Origin: Hippasteria phrygiana
Lineage: Eukaryota > Echinodermata > Asteroidea > Valvatida > Goniasteridae
DNA: 64,000 nucleotides
Direction: 5' to 3'
NCBI GenBank assembly: GCA_037893225.1
Contig: JAZGUH010000326.1
Span: 3,844,001 to 3,908,000, forward strand
Position numbers and translations under genes: made by a program
Part shown: piece after piece, positions 53,601 through 64,000 of the stretch
How positions within the stretch are numbered: the first letter of the stretch is position 1
How the letters are laid out: each line of letters opens with the position of its first letter
Notes under the pieces: model-generated
Seen by the model: the letters and a program-made list of their open reading frames with translations, nothing else
What the model was told of the DNA's origin: nothing
Database searches by the model: none

Positions 53601-56600
53601 CGTTCATCTGAAAATTTGGCAAACGTTAAGCAGTCACAATGCAGTAAACGGGACAACGCACACAGATTTCATGGGAAACAATTTGTTGCGAGGTTTGAAT
53701 TTTCTCGAAGAGTTCTAACGCTGTGAAGCTGGCGATTGTCTCAAATTGTTGCGCTAGATCTAAGCTACCCATACGTGTGAAAATTGCTGGATTTGGTCAA
53801 TATCCCATTCAATTATGAACAGGGAAAGGAGGGGCGTTCATCTGAAAATGTGGCAAACGTTAAGCAGCCACAATGCAGTAAACGGGAGAACGCACACAGA
53901 GTTCACGGGAAGAAATTAGGTGCGAGGTTTGAATTTTCTCGAAGAGTTCTAACGCTGTGAAGCTGACGATGGTCTGAAATTGTTGCGCTAGATCTAAGCT
54001 ACCCAGCAGTGTAAAAATGACTGGAATTGGTCAATATACCATTCAATTATGAACAGGGAAAGGAGGGGCGTTCATCTGGAAATTTGGCAAACGTTAAGCA
54101 GTCACAATGCAGTAAACGGGACAACGCACACAGATTTCATGGGAAACAATTTGTTGCGAGGTTTGAATTTTCTCGAAGAGTTCTAACGCTGTGAAGCTGG
54201 CGATTGTCTCAAATTGTTGCGCTAGATCTAAGCTACCCATACGTGTGAAAATTGCTGGATTTGGTCAATATCCCATTCAATTATGAACAGGGAAAGGAGG
54301 GGCGTTCATCTGAAAATGTGGCAAACGTTAAGCAGCCACAATGCAGTAAACGGGAGAACGCACACAGAGTTCACGGGAAGAAATTAGGTGCGAGGTTTGA
54401 ATTTTCTCGAAGAGTTCTAACGCTGTGAAGCTGGTGATGGTCTGAAATTGTTGCGCTAGATCTAAGCTACCCATACGTGTGAAAATTGCTGGATTTGGTC
54501 AATATACCATTCAATTATGAACAGGGAAAGGAGGGGCGTTCATCTGAAAATGTGGCAAACGTTAAGCAGTCACAATGCAGTAAACGGAAGAACGCACACA
54601 GAGTTCACAGGAAGAAATTAGTTGCGAGGTTTGAATTTTCTCGAAGAGTTCTAACGCTGTGAAGCTGGTGATGGTCTGAAATTGTTGCGCTAGATCTAAG
54701 CTACCCATACGTGTGAAAATTGCTGGATTTGGTCAATATCCCATTCAATTATGAACAGGGAAAGGAGGGGCGTTCATCTGAAAATGTGGCAAACGTTAAG
54801 CAGTCACAATGCAGTAAACGGGAGAACGCACACAGAGTTCACAGGAATAAATTAGTTGCGAGGTTTGAATTTTCTCGAAGAGTTCTAACGCTGTGAAGCT
54901 GGTGATGGTCTGAAATTGTTGCGCTAGATCTAAGCTACCCATACGTGTGAAAATTGCTGGATTTGGTCAATATCCCATTCAATTATGAACAGGGAAAGGA
55001 GGGGCGTTCATCTGAAAATGTGGCAAACGTTAAGCAGTCACAATGCAGTAAACGGGAGAACGCACACAGAGTTCATGGGAAGAAATTAGTTGCGAGGTTT
55101 GAATTTTCTCGAAGAGTTCTAACGCTGTGAAGCTGGTGATGGTCTGAAATTGTTGCGCTATATCTAAGCTACCTATACGTGTAAACATTACTGGATTTGG
55201 TCAATATACCATTCAATTATGAACAGGGAAAGGAGGGGCGTTCATCGGAAAATGTGGCAAACGTTAAGCAGTCACAATGCAGTAAACGGGAGAACGCACA
55301 CAGAGTTCACGGGAAGAAATTAGGTGCGAGGTTTGAATTTTCTCGAAGAGTTCTAACGCTGTGAAGCTGGCGATTGTCTCAAATTGTTGCGCTAGATCTA
55401 AGCTACCCATACGTGTGAAAATTGCTGGATTTGGTCAATATCCCATTCAATTATGAACAGGGAAAGGAGGGGCGTTCATCTGAAAATGTGGCAAACGTTA
55501 AGCAGCCACAATGCAGTAAACGGGAGAACGCAAACAGAGTTCATGGGAAGAAATTAGGTGCGAGGTTTGAATTTTCTCGAAGAGTTCTAACGCTGTGAAG
55601 CTGACGATGGTCTGAAATTGTTGCGCTAGATCTAAGCTACCCAGCAGTGTAAAAATGACTGGAATTGGTCAATATACCATTCAATTATGAACAGGGAAAG
55701 GAGGGGCGTTCATCTGAAAATTTGGCAAACGTTAAGCAGTCACAATGCAGTAAACGGGACAACGCACACAGATTTCATGGGAAACAATTTGTTGCGAGGT
55801 TTGAATTTTCTCGAAGAGTTCTAACGCTGTGAAGCTGGCGATTGTCTCAAATTGTTGCGCTAGATCTAAGCTACCCATACGTGTGAAAATTGCTGGATTT
55901 GGTCAATATCCCATTCAATTATGAACAGGGAAAGGAGGGGCGTTCATCTGAAAATGTGGCAAACGTTAAGCAGCCACAATGCAGTAAACGGGAGAACGCA
56001 CACAGAGTTCACGGGAAGAAATTAGGTGCGAGGTTTGAATTTTCTCGAAGAGTTCTAACGCTGTGAAGCTGGCGATGGTCTCAAATTGTGGCGCTAGATC
56101 TAAGCTACAAATACGTGTAAAAATTACTTGATTTGGTCAATATACCATTCAATTATGAACAGGGAAAGGAGGGGCGTTCATCTGAAAATGTGGCAAACGT
56201 TAAGCAGTCACAATGCAGTAAACGAAAGAACGCACACATAGTTCACAGGAAGAAATTTGTTGCTAGGTTTGAATTTTCTGGAAGAGTTCTAACGCTGTGA
56301 AGCTGGAGATGGTCTCAAATTGTTGCGCTAGATCTAAGCTACCCATACGTGTGAAAATTGCTGGATGTGGTCAATATACCATTCAATTATGAACAGGGAA
56401 AGGAGGGGCGTTCATCTGAAAATGTGGCAAACGTTAAGCAGTCACAATGCAGTAAACGGAAGAACGCACACAGAGTTCACAGGAAGAAATTAGTTGCGAG
56501 GTTTGAATTTTCTCGAAGAGTTCTAACGCTGTGAAGCTGGTGATGGTCTGAAATTGTTGCGCTAGATCTAAGCTACCCATACGTGTGAAAATTGCTGGAT

Positions 56601-57200
56601 TTGGTCAATATCCCATTCAATTATGAACAGGGAAAGGAGGGGCGTTCATCTGAAAATGTGGCAAACGTTAAGCAGTCACAATGCAGTAAACGGGAGAACG
56701 CACACAGAGTTCACGGGAAGAAATTAGTTGCGAGGTTTGAATTTTCTCGAAGAGTTCTAACGCTGTGAAGCTGGTGATGGTCTGAAATTGTTGCGCTATA
56801 TCTAAGCTACCTATACGTGTAAACATTACTGGATTTGGTCAATATACCATTCAATTATGAACAGGGAAAGGAGGGGCGTTCATCTGAAAATGTGGCAAAC
56901 GTTAAGCAGTCACAATGCAGTAAACGGGAGAACGCACACAGAGTTCACGGGAAGAAATTAGGTGCGAGGTTTGAATTTTCTCGAAGAGTTCTAACGCTGT
57001 GAAGCTGGCGATTGTCTCAAATTGTTGCGCTAGATCTAAGCTACCCATACGTGTGAAAATTGCTGGATTTGGTCAATATCCCATTCAATTATGAACAGGG
57101 AAAGGAGGGGCGTTCATCTGAAAATGTGGCAAACGTTAAGCAGCCACAATGCAGTAAACGGGAGAACGCACACAGAGTTCACGGGAAGAAATTAGGTGCG
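50700..57200 (+). repeat. Pair of 2.3-kb segments 4212 bp (18 monomers) apart
   Basis: The segment at about 50.7-53.0 kb matches 54.9-57.2 kb. Anchors exactly 4212 bp (18 x 234) apart are 'cagcagtgt' at 51430 and 55642, 'ctacaaatacg' at about 51896 and 56108, 'aacgaaagaacg' at 52011 and 56223, and 'catcggaaaatg' near 51032 and 55244. Private changes in the right copy include 'cacatagttc' near 56235 and 'ctggatgtgg' near 56363. In the left copy they include 'aagttaccc' near 51189 and 'ttgtgaggt' near 51580. Confidence 0.85.
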
Positions 57201-58399
57201 AGGTTTGAATTTTCTCGAAGAGTTCTAACGCTGTGAAGCTGGTGATGGTCTGAAATTGTTGCGCTAGATCTAAGCTACCCATACGTGTGAAAATTGCTGG
57301 ATTTGGTCAATATACCATTCAATTATGAACAGGGAAAGGAGGGGCGTTCATCTGAAAATGTGGCAAACGTTAAGCAGTCACAATGCAGTAAACGGAAGAA
57401 CGCACACAGAGTTCACAGGAAGAAATTAGTTGCGAGGTTTGAATTTTCTCGAAGAGTTCTAACGCTGTGAAGCTGGTGATGGTCTGAAATTGTTGCGCTA
57501 GATCTAAGCTACCCATACGTGTGAAAATTGCTGGATTTGGTCAATATCCTATTCAATTATGAACAGGGAAAGGAGGGGCGTTCATCTGAAAATGTGGCAA
57601 ACGTTAAGCAGTCACAATGCAGTAAACGGGAGAACGCACACAGAGTTCATGGGAAGAAATTAGTTGCGAGGTTTGAATTTTCTCGAAGAGTTCTAACGCT
57701 GTGAAGCTGGTGATGGTCTGAAATTGTTGCGCTATATCTAAGCTACCTATACGTGTAAACATTACTGGATTTGGTCAATATACCATTCAATTATGAACAG
57801 GGAAAGGAGGGGCGTTCATCGGAAAATGTGGCAAACGTTAAGCAGCCACAATGCAGTAAACGGGAGAACGCAAACAGAGTTCATGGGAAGAAATTAGGTG
57901 CGAGGTTTGAATTTTCTCGAAGAGTTCTAACGCTGTGAAGCTGACGATGGTCTGAAATTGTTGCGCTAGATCTAAGCTACCCAGCAGTGTAAAAATGACT
58001 GGAATTGGTCAATATACCATTCAATTATGAACAGGGAAAGGAGGGGCGTTCATCTGAAAATTTGGCAAACGTTAAGCAGTCACAATGCAGTAAACGGGAC
58101 AACGCACACAGATTTCATGGGAAACAATTTGTTGCGAGGTTTGAATTTTCTCGAAGAGTTCTAACGCTGTGAAGCTGGCGATTGTCTCAAATTGTTGCGC
58201 TAGATCTAAGCTACCCATACGTGTGAAAATTGCTGGATTTGGTCAATATCCCATTTAATTATGAACAGGGAAAGGAGGGGCGTTCATCTGAAAATGTGGC
58301 AAACGTTAAGCAGCCACAATGCAGTAAACGGGAGAACGCACACAGAGTTCACGGGAAGAAATTAGGTGCGAGGTTTGAATTTTCTCGAAGAGTTCTAAC

Positions 58400-61050
58400 G
58401 CTGTGAAGCTGGCGATGGTCTCAAATTGTGGCGCTAGATCTAAGCTACACATACGTGTAAAAATTACTTGATTTGGTCAATATACCATTCAATTATGAAC
58501 AGGGAAAGGAGGGGCGTTCATCTGAAAATTTGGCAAACGTTAAGCAGTCACAATGCAGTAAACGGGACAACGCACACAGAGTTCATGGGAAACAATTTGT
58601 TGCGAGGTTTGAATTTTCTCGAAGAGTTCTCACGCTATGAAGCTGGCGATGGTCTCAAATTGTTGCGATAGATCTAAGCTACACATACGTGTGGAAATTA
58701 CTGGATTTGGTTAATATCCCATTCAATTATGAACATGGAAAGGAGGGGCGTTCATCTGAAAATTTGGCAAACGTTAAGCAGTCACAATGCAGTAAACGGG
58801 ACAACGCACACAGATTTCATGGGAAACAATTTGTTGCGAGGTTTGAATTTTCTCGAAGAGTTCTAACGCTGTGAAGCTGGCGATTGTCTCAAATTGTTGC
58901 GCTAGATCTAAGCTACCCATACGTGTGAAAATTGCTGGATTTGGTCAATATCCCATTCAATTATGAACAGGGAAAGGAGGGGCGTTCATCTGAAAATGTG
59001 GCAAACGTTAAGCAGCCACAATGCAGTAAACGGGAGAACGCACACAGAGTTCACGGGAAGAAATTAGGTGCGAGGTTTGAATTTTCTCGAAGAGTTCTAA
59101 CGCTGTGAAGCTGGGGATGGTCTCAAATTGTTGCGCTAGATCTAAGCTACACATACGTGTAAAAATTACTTGATTTGGTCAATATACCATTCAATTATGA
59201 ACAGGGAAAGGAGGGGCGTTCATCTGAAAATGTGGCAAACGTTAAGCAGTCACAATGCAGTAAACGGAAGAACGCACACAGAGTTCACAGGAAGAAATTT
59301 GTTGCGAGGTTTGAATTTTCTGGAAGAGTTCTAACGCTGTGAAGCTGGAGATGGTCTCAAATTGTTGCGCTAGATCTAAGCTACCCATACGTGTGAAAAT
59401 TGCTGGATTTGGTCAATATACCATTCAATTATGAACAGGGAAAGGAGGGGCGTTCATCTGAAAATGTGGCAAACGTTAAGCAGTCACAATGCAGTAAACG
59501 GAAGAACGCACACAGAGTTCACAGGAAGAAATTAGTTGCGAGGTTTGAATTTTCTCGAAGAGTTCTAACGCTGTGAAGCTGGTGATGGTCTGAAATTGTT
59601 GCGCTAGATCTAAGCTACCCATACGTGTGAAAATTGCTGGATTTGGTCAATATCCCATTCAATTATGAACAGGGAAAGGAGGGGCGTTCATCTGAAAATG
59701 TGGCAAACGTTAAGCAGTCACAATGCAGTAAACGGGAGAACGCACACAGAGTTCACGGGAAGAAATTAGTTGCGAGGTTTGAATTTTCTCGAAGAGTTCT
59801 AACGCTGTGAAGCTGGTGATGGTCTGAAATTGTTGCGCTATATCTAAGCTACCTATACGTGTAAACATTACTGGATTTGGTCAATATACCATTCAATTAT
59901 GAACAGGGAAAGGAGGGGCGTTCATCTGAAAATGTGGCAAACGTTAAGCAGTCACAATGCAGTAAACGGGAGAACGCACACAGAGTTCACGGGAAGAAAT
60001 TAGGTGCGAGGTTTGAATTTTCTCGAAGAGTTCTAACGCTGTGAAGCTGGCGATTGTCTCAAATTGTTGCGCTAGATCTAAGCTACCCATAAGTGTGAAA
60101 ATTGCTGGATTTGGTCGATATCCCATTCAATTATGAACAGGGAAAGGAGGGGCGTTCATCTGAAAATGTGGTAAACGTTAAGCAGCCACAATGCAGTAAA
60201 CGGGAGAACGCACACAGAGTTCATGGGAAGAAATTAGGTGCGAGGTTTGAATTTTCTCGAAGAGTTCTAACGCTGTGAAGCTGACGATGGTCTGAAATTG
60301 TTGCGCTAGATCTAAGCTACCCAGCAGTGTAAAAATGACTGGAATTGGTCAATATACCATTCAATTATGAACAGGGAAAGGAGGGGCGTTCATCTGAAAA
60401 TTTGGCAAACGTTAAGCAGTCACAATGCAGTAAACGGGACAACGGACACAGAGTTCATGGGAAACAATTTGTTGCGAGGTTTGAATTTTCTCGAAGAGTT
60501 CTCACGCTATGAAGCTGGCGATGGTCTCAAATTGTTGCGCTAGATCTAAGCTACACATACGTGTGAAAATTACTGGATTTGGTTAATATCCCATTCAATT
60601 ATGAACATGGAAAGGAGGGGCGTTCATCTGAAAATTTGGCAAACGTTAAGCAGCCACAATGCAGTAAACGGGAGAACGCACACAGAGTTCATGGGAAAAA
60701 ATTTGTTGCGAGGTTTGAATTTTCTCAAAGAGTTCTCATGCTATGAAGCTGGCGATGGTCTCAAATTGTTGCGCTAGATCTAAGCTACACATACGTGTGA
60801 AAATTACTGGATTTGGTCAATATCCCATTCAATTATGAACAGGGAAAGGAGGGGCGTTCATCTGAAAATGTGGCAAACGTTAAGCACTCACAATGCAGTA
60901 AACGGAAGAACGCACACAGAGTTCACAGGAAGAAATTTGATGCGAGGTTTGAATTTTCTCGAAGAGTTCTAACGCTGTGAAGCTGGCGATGGTCTCAAAT
61001 TGTGGCGCTAGATCTAAGCTACACATACGTGTAAAAATTACTCGATTTGG
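58400..61050 (+). repeat. More divergent monomers, including an 8-monomer-spaced pair
   Basis: Several units here have changes seen nowhere else in the window: 'ctcacgctatg' at about 58630 and 60502, 'ggttaatatccc' near 58709 and 60583, 'gaacatgg' near 58733 and 60605, 'tctcaaagag' near 60724, 'ctcatgctatg' near 60736, 'agcactcac' near 60885, and 'tttgatgcg' near 60938. The first three recur 1872 bp apart, so at least one unit was copied after it diverged. The higher density of private changes suggests less frequent homogenisation here. Confidence 0.75.
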
Positions 61051-63330
61051 TCAATATACCATTCAATTATGAACAGGGAAAGGAGGGGCGTTCATCTGAA
61101 AATGTGGCAAACGTTAAGCAGTCACAATGCAGTAAACGGAAGAACGCACACAGAATTCACAGGAAGAAATTTGTTGCGAGGTTTGAATTTTCTGGAAGAG
61201 TTCTAACGCTGTGAAGCTGGAGATGGTCTCAAATTGTTGCGCTAGATCTAAGCTACCCATACGTGTGGAAATTGCTGGATTTGGTCAATATACCATTCAA
61301 TTATGAACAGGGAAAGGAGGGGCGTTCATCTGAAAATGTGGCAAACGTTAAGCAGTCACAATGCAGTAAACGGAAGAACGCACACAGAGTTCACAGGAAG
61401 AAATTAATTGCGAGGTTTGAATTTTCTCGAAGAGTTCTAACGCTGTGAAGCTGGTGATGGTCTGAAATTGTTGCGCTAGATCTAAGCTACCCATACGTGT
61501 GAAAATTGCTGGATTTGGTCAATATCCCATTCAATTATGAACAGGGAAAGGAGGGGCGTTCATCTGAAAATGTGGCAAACGTTAAGCAGTCACAATGCAG
61601 TAAACGGGAGAACGCACACAGAGTTCACGGGAAGAAATTAGTTGCGAGGTTTGAATTTTCTCGAAGAGTTCTAACGCTGTGAAGCTGGTGATGGTCTGAA
61701 ATTGTTGCGCTATATCTAAGCTACCTATACGTGTAAACATTACTGGATTTGGTCAATATACCATTCAATTATGAACAGGGAAAGGAGGGGCGTTCATCTG
61801 AAAATGTGGCAAACGTTAAGCAGTCACAATGCAGTAAACGGGAGAACGCACACAGAGTTCACGGGAAGAAATTAGGTGCGAGGTTTGAATTTTCTCGAAG
61901 AGTTCTAACGCTGTGAAGCTGGCGATTGTCTCAAATTGTTGCGCTAGATCTAAGCTACCCATACGTGTGAAAATTGCTGGATTTGGTCAATATCCCATTC
62001 AATTAGGAACAGGGAAAGGAGGGGCGTTCATCTGAAAATGTGGCAAACGTTAAGCAGCCACAATGCAGTAAACGGGAGAACGCAAACAGAGTTCATGGGA
62101 AGAAATTAGGTGCGAGGTTTGAATTTTCTCGAAGAGTTCTAACGCTGTGAAGCTGGCGATTGTCTCAAATTGTTGCGCTAGATCTAAGCTACCCATACGT
62201 GTGAAAATTGCTGGATTTGGTCAATATCCCATTCAATTATGAACAGGGAAAGGAGGGGCGTTTATCTGAAAATGTGGCAAACGTTAAGCAGCCACAATGC
62301 AGTAAACGGGAGAACGCACACAGAGTTCACGGGAAGAAATTAGGTGCGAGGTTTGAATTTTCTCGAAGAGTTCTAACGCTGTGAAGCTGGCGATGGTCTC
62401 AAATTGTGGCGCTAGATCTAAGCTACACATACGTGTAAAAATTACTTGATTTGGTCAATATACCATTCAATTATGAACAGGGAAAGGAGGGGCGTTCATC
62501 TGAAAATGTGGCAAACGTTAAGCAGTCACAATGCAGTAAACGAAAGAACGCACACAGAGTTCACAGGAAGAAATTTGTTGCGAGGTTTGAATTTTCTGGA
62601 AGAGTTCTAACGCTGTGAAGCTGGAGATGGTCTCAAATTGTTGCGCTAGATCTAAGCTACCCATACGTGTGAAAATTGCTGGATTTGGTCAATATACCAT
62701 TCAATTATGAACAGGGAAAGGAGGGGCGTTCATCTGAAAATGTGGCAAACGTTAAGCAGTCACAATGCAGTAAACGGAAGAACGCACACAGAGTTCACAG
62801 GAAGAAATTAGTTGCGAGGTTTGAATTTTCTCGAAGAGTTCTAACGCTGTGAAGCTGGTGATGGTCTGAAATTGTTGCGCTAGATCTAAGCTACCCATAC
62901 GTGTGAAAATTGCTGGATTTGGTCAATATCCCATTCAATTATGAACAGGGAAAGGAGGGGCGTTCATCTGAAAATGTGGCAAACGTTAAGCAGTCACAAT
63001 GCAGTAAACGGGAGAACGCACACAGAGTTCACGGGAAGAAATTAGTTGCGAGGTTTGAATTTTCTCGAAGAGTTCTAACGCTGTGAAGCTGGTGATGGTC
63101 TGAAATTGTTGCGCTATATCTAAGCTACCTATACGTGTAAACATTACTGGATTTGGTCAATATACCATTCAATTATGAACAGGGAAAGGAGGGGCGTTCA
63201 TCTGAAAATGTGGCAAACGTTAAGCAGTCACAATGCAGTAAACGGGAGAACGCACACAGAGTTCACGGGAAGAAATTAGGTGCGAGGTTTGAATTTTCTC
63301 GAAGAGTTCTAACGCTGTGAAGCTGACGAT
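61050..63330 (+). repeat. Segment related to 51.7-52.8 kb (45 monomers apart)
   Basis: The stretch at about 62.2-63.3 kb matches 51.67-52.77 kb at 10530 bp (45 x 234), marked by 'aacgaaagaacg' at 62541 and 52011. Private changes are 'cagaattcac' (an EcoRI site) near 61153, 'ctcgatttgg' near 61041, 'aaattaattgcg' near 61404, 'aattaggaac' near 62003 and 'gcgtttatctg' near 62260. Otherwise the units are of the types common to the right third of the array. Confidence 0.78.
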
Positions 63331-64000
63331 GGTCTGAAATTGTTGCGCTAGATCTAAGCTACCCAGCAGTGTAAAAGTGACTGGAATTGGTCAATATACC
63401 ATTCAATTATGAACTGGGAAAGGAGGGGCGTTCATCTGAAAATTTGGCAAACGTTAAGCAGTCACAATGCAGTAAATGGGAGAACGCACACAGAGTTCAC
63501 AGAAAGAAATTAGTTGCGAGGTTTGAATTTTCTCGAAGAGTTCTAACACTGTGAAGCTGGCGATGGTCTCAAATTGTTGCGCTAGATCTAAGCTACCCAT
63601 ACGTGTGAAAATTGCTGGATTTGGTCAATATCCCATTCAATTATGAACAGGGAAAGGAGGGGCGTTCATCTGAAAATGTGGCAAACGTTCAGCAGTCACA
63701 ATGCAGTAAACGGAAGAACGCACACAGAGTTCACAGGAAGAAATTTGTTGCGAGGTTTGAATTTTCTCGAAGAGTTCTAACGCTGTGAAGCTGACGATGG
63801 TCTGAAATTGTTGCGCTAGATCTAAGCTACCCAGCAGTGTAAAAATGACTGGAATTGGTCAATATACCATTCAATTATGAACAGGGAAAGGAGGGGCGTT
63901 CATCTGAAAATTTGGCAAACGTTAAGCAGTCACAATGCAGTAAACGGGACAACGCACACAGAGTTCATGGGAAACAATTTGTTGCGAGGTTTGAATTTTC
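63330..64000 (+). repeat. Right-end monomers, last one cut by the window edge
   Basis: Two 'cagcagtgt' units lie 468 bp apart (63364 and 63832). Several private changes cluster here: 'aaaagtgactgg' near 63376, 'gaactggg' near 63413, 'taaatggg' near 63477, 'cacagaaag' near 63500, 'ctaacactg' near 63545 and 'gttcagcag' near 63690. The unit starting at 63851 is cut at 150 bp by the end of the window, so the array continues beyond it. Confidence 0.85.

Larger units (their letters stand above)
44100..60440 (+). repeat. Pair of about 0.67-kb segments 15678 bp (67 monomers) apart
   Basis: The stretch at about 44.10-44.77 kb matches 59.78-60.44 kb. Both carry the rare pair 'cataagtgtg' and 'ggtcgatatcc' (44412/44438 and 60090/60116), followed by the 'cagcagtgt' subtype (44644 and 60322). 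The offset is exactly 67 x 234. A few sites differ, for example 'gcaaacag' near 44533 against 'gcacacag', 'gtggcaaacg' against 'gtggtaaacg' near 60171, and 'cgcacacagattt' against 'cggacacagagtt' near 60445. Only the two end segments match; the sequence between is a separate set of units. Confidence 0.82.
1..64000 (+). repeat. 234-bp satellite DNA array, 273 full monomers plus one partial
   Basis: Every line of the window is a copy of one 234-bp unit in the same orientation. I set unit position 1 at the first g of 'ggatttggtc'. Fixed landmarks are 'gggaaaggagggg' near unit positions 34-46, 'ggcaaacgt' at 64-72, 'ggtttgaatttt' at 138-149, and 'agatctaagc' at 202-211. Restarts fall at 1, 234, 468, 701, 934, 1168, 1402, 1636 and so on to 63851. 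I saw no insertion, inversion or unique spacer. Copies differ mainly by single-base substitutions at recurring sites, and the only length changes are 32 one-base deletions. Known biology: such arrays in eukaryotes are heterochromatic satellites, often at or near centromeres. I do not recognise this family, and a centromeric role is inference only. Confidence 0.97.

Noticed and set aside
57540..57560. 'atatcctattc' near 57547 as a displaced left-domain monomer
   Set aside because: This change is common in the first 10 kb, but here the rest of the unit has right-domain markers ('ttcatgggaag', 'aaattagttgcg'). An independent single substitution is simpler.
1..64000. CRISPR array
   Set aside because: The period is 234 bp and the entire unit is repeated. 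There are no unique spacers, no short repeat and no cas genes.
1..64000. Tandem RNA genes such as 5S rDNA
   Set aside because: A 234-bp period would be compatible with a small gene plus spacer, but I see no 5S, tRNA or snRNA core sequence in the unit on either strand.
1..64000. CENP-B box in the monomer
   Set aside because: 'caatgcagtaaacggga' lines up with the mammalian pattern nTTCGnnnnAnnCGGGn, but only 6 of the 9 core bases match: the TTC is missing. In 'aacggaag' and short-subtype units the CGGG half is also lost. The match is too weak to call.
1..64000. RNA polymerase III internal promoter or tRNA-derived SINE
   Set aside because: 'ggtttgaattt' resembles a B box (GGTTCGANTCC) at 8 of 11 positions, but the only A-box-like stretch, 'tggcaaacgtt', is poor and about 75 bp upstream. 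There is no oligo-T terminator or A-rich tail, so I treat it as chance.
1..64000. Mobile element insertion or target-site duplication
   Set aside because: The monomer count accounts for every base of the window, leaving no room for an insertion. No terminal inverted repeats or long terminal repeats were seen.

Overview
The whole 64-kb window is one uninterrupted tandem satellite array. A monomer of 234 bp repeats head to tail on the same strand from the first base to the last. I found no unique sequence, no gene, no RNA gene and no inserted mobile element. Counting from the first 'ggatttggtc' (position 1) to the last complete restart (63851) gives 273 full monomers plus a 150-bp partial one. 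The arithmetic closes exactly: 273 x 234 = 63882, minus 32 single-base deletions, equals 63850. Thirty of those deletions belong to one monomer subtype and two are a separate 1-bp deletion near 5331 and 9072.

Organism: an array this long, with kilobase-scale higher-order repeats (HORs), is typical of eukaryotic centromeric, pericentromeric or other heterochromatic satellite DNA. I do not recognise the family and cannot name the species. The consensus monomer is about 44% GC, has 11 CpG (about the number expected from base composition), and is purine-rich on the given strand (A 73, C 41, G 63, T 57). The lack of CpG depletion is mildly in favour of a lineage with little CpG methylation, such as many invertebrates, but does not prove it.

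Layout: monomers differ at a limited set of diagnostic sites, and strings of subtypes recur as HOR blocks. Left (0-11 kb): a 16-monomer unit of 3741 bp present twice. 10.8-14.8 kb: a 9-monomer unit of 2103 bp present about twice, with a 467-bp dimer inside it. 16-26 kb: nested 6-mer (1403 bp), 20-mer (4676 bp), 24-mer (5611 bp) and 4-mer (935 bp) copies. 25.6-28.1 kb: another 1403-bp 6-mer. 28-42 kb: interlocking 17-mer (3976 bp), 9-mer (2105 bp), 26-mer (6081 bp) and 49-mer (11460/11227 bp) copies. 41.3-64 kb: every monomer is exactly 234 bp and the repeats are shorter-range 2-, 4-, 8- and 18-mers. A few long-range copies (45 and 67 monomers apart) also occur there. Monomers around 58.5-61 kb and 63.3-64 kb carry more private changes.

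Nothing here works together as genes. The information in the window is the history of unequal exchange and conversion recorded in the monomer subtypes, plus whatever structural role the satellite has. Both ends of the window lie inside the array, so its true borders are not visible.
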